In this document: one piece after another, positions 5,171 through 5,401 of the stretch | Layout of the letters: the number at the start of each line of letters is the position of its first letter | How positions within the stretch are numbered: position 1 is the first letter of the stretch | Source: an uncultured Coriobacteriaceae bacterium | GTDB taxonomy: Bacteria > Actinomycetota > Coriobacteriia > Coriobacteriales > QAMH01 | Direction: 5' to 3' | NCBI GenBank assembly: GCA_902783925.1 | Contig: CACZSV010000054.1 | Location: 1 to 5,401 of the forward strand | Length of the DNA stretch: 5,401 nucleotides | Translations under genes and position numbers: made by a program | The notes under the pieces: model-generated | Told to the model about the DNA's origin: nothing | Databases searched by the model: none | What the model saw: only the letters and a program-made list of their open reading frames with translations

Positions 5171-5198
5171 ATAATATACGAACATCCGTACGTTTCAA
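5171..5198 (-). promoter_or_regulatory. Promoter of the divergent small membrane protein gene
   Basis: On the minus strand TTGAAA (5198-5193, 5/6) and TATTAT (5176-5171, 5/6) are 16 bases apart, with the start expected near 5164 and a leader of about 84 bases. The whole spacer except two bases is LexA box 2, and box 1 covers the start site. A second TATAAA at 5122-5117 could be an additional -10 but lacks a well-spaced -35. Confidence 0.7.
5179..5192. promoter_or_regulatory. LexA box 2 (in the spacer of the divergent promoter)
   Basis: CGAACATCCGTACG, 9/10 to CGAAC-N4-GTTCG. It lies between the -35 and -10 of the leftward promoter, so binding would exclude RNA polymerase from that promoter. 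It begins 28 bases after box 1. Confidence 0.75.
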
Positions 5199-5206
5199 GT
5201 AAAAAA

Positions 5207-5220
5207 CGAACATATGTTTG
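5207..5220. promoter_or_regulatory. LexA box 3 (overlapping the lexA -35)
   Basis: CGAACATATGTTTG, 9/10 to CGAAC-N4-GTTCG. It begins 28 bases after box 2 and overlaps the first three bases of the predicted lexA -35, as expected for autorepression of lexA. Confidence 0.85.
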
Positions 5221-5246
5221 TAAATCTTGAGAAAATCGTATACACT
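5218..5246 (+). promoter_or_regulatory. lexA promoter
   Basis: TTGTAA (5218-5223, 4/6) and TACACT (5241-5246, 4/6) are 17 bases apart. Transcription would begin near 5253, with GGAGG (5263-5267) five bases before the lexA ATG. Both hexamers are moderate; the overlap with LexA box 3 supports the assignment. Confidence 0.5.
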
Positions 5247-5272
5247 GGGTTAAACCAATCTGGGAGGATGGT

Positions 5273-5401
5273 ATGAAGAAAGACAAACTGACCAAGAGAC
5301 AGCAGCAGATTCTCGATTTCATACGCGAATGCATCGAAGAGAAGCACTATCCGCCTTCGGTGCGCGAAATCGGCCAGGCAATCGGCCTGTCATCTCCCTC
5401 G
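5273..5401 (+). CDS. lexA: SOS repressor LexA, N-terminal part, gene runs off the right edge
   Basis: The first 43 codons of LexA, the repressor of the SOS response, which cleaves itself when RecA filaments form on damaged DNA. Seen: LTKRQQQILDFI (6-17), the first helix of the winged helix-turn-helix, then YPPSVREIGQAIGLSSPS (26-43), which is the turn and the start of the recognition helix typical of Gram-positive and actinobacterial LexA (LSSPSTV). The self-cleavage site and the Ser/Lys catalytic pair lie beyond the window, so an intact repressor cannot be confirmed. The start has GGAGG five bases upstream; an earlier ATG at 5268 meets a stop after two codons. LexA-type boxes directly upstream fit autoregulation and strongly support the identity. 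Confidence 0.95.
   Translation, partial: MKKDKLTKRQQQILDFIRECIEEKHYPPSVREIGQAIGLSSPS

Noticed and set aside
4781..5185. Longer form of the SOS-type protein starting at 5185 (134 residues)
   Set aside because: That ATG lies inside LexA box 2 and upstream of the predicted transcript start, while the ATG at 5080 has AAGGAG five bases upstream.

Overview
The window looks like chromosomal DNA from a Gram-positive actinobacterium, most plausibly of the class Coriobacteriia (Eggerthellaceae-like). The grounds are inference: CGAAC-N4-GTTCG type LexA boxes, the gene order lexA / small membrane protein / nrdR known from actinobacteria, a VanZ-like protein, and a Ser-rich lipoprotein with a TPR-like stretch. 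No rRNA or tRNA, mobile element or CRISPR array is visible, so the taxon is not proven.

Left part (1-2875). The start of a sodium:solute symporter gene runs leftward off the window. A 436-base non-coding divergent region follows, with a 10-bp inverted repeat in the symporter leader and a tandem repeat ending in a hairpin. Rightward come a VanZ-family membrane protein and, overlapping it by 8 bases, a multi-pass membrane protein resembling the AIG1/ADTRP (FAR-17a) and Pr6Pr superfamily. A lipoprotein gene with its own likely promoter follows.

Middle (2876-4166). A TRIC-type cation channel gene points leftward, converges on the lipoprotein gene and has a recognisable promoter. Upstream of it lies dut (dUTPase), which is coupled by a 4-base overlap to nrdR.

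Right part (4163-5401). This is a DNA-precursor and DNA-damage island: lexA (start only, rightward), a divergent 99-residue protein ending in a membrane segment, then nrdR and dut. The intergenic region holds three LexA-type boxes, each 9/10 to consensus, starting exactly 28 bases apart. They lie over the lexA -35, inside the spacer of the divergent promoter, and at that promoter's predicted start site. The small gene therefore very probably belongs to the SOS regulon. It sits where other Gram-positives encode the SOS division inhibitors ChiZ, DivS or YneA, but it has no LysM domain and ends at its membrane anchor. This is the most interesting item in the window.
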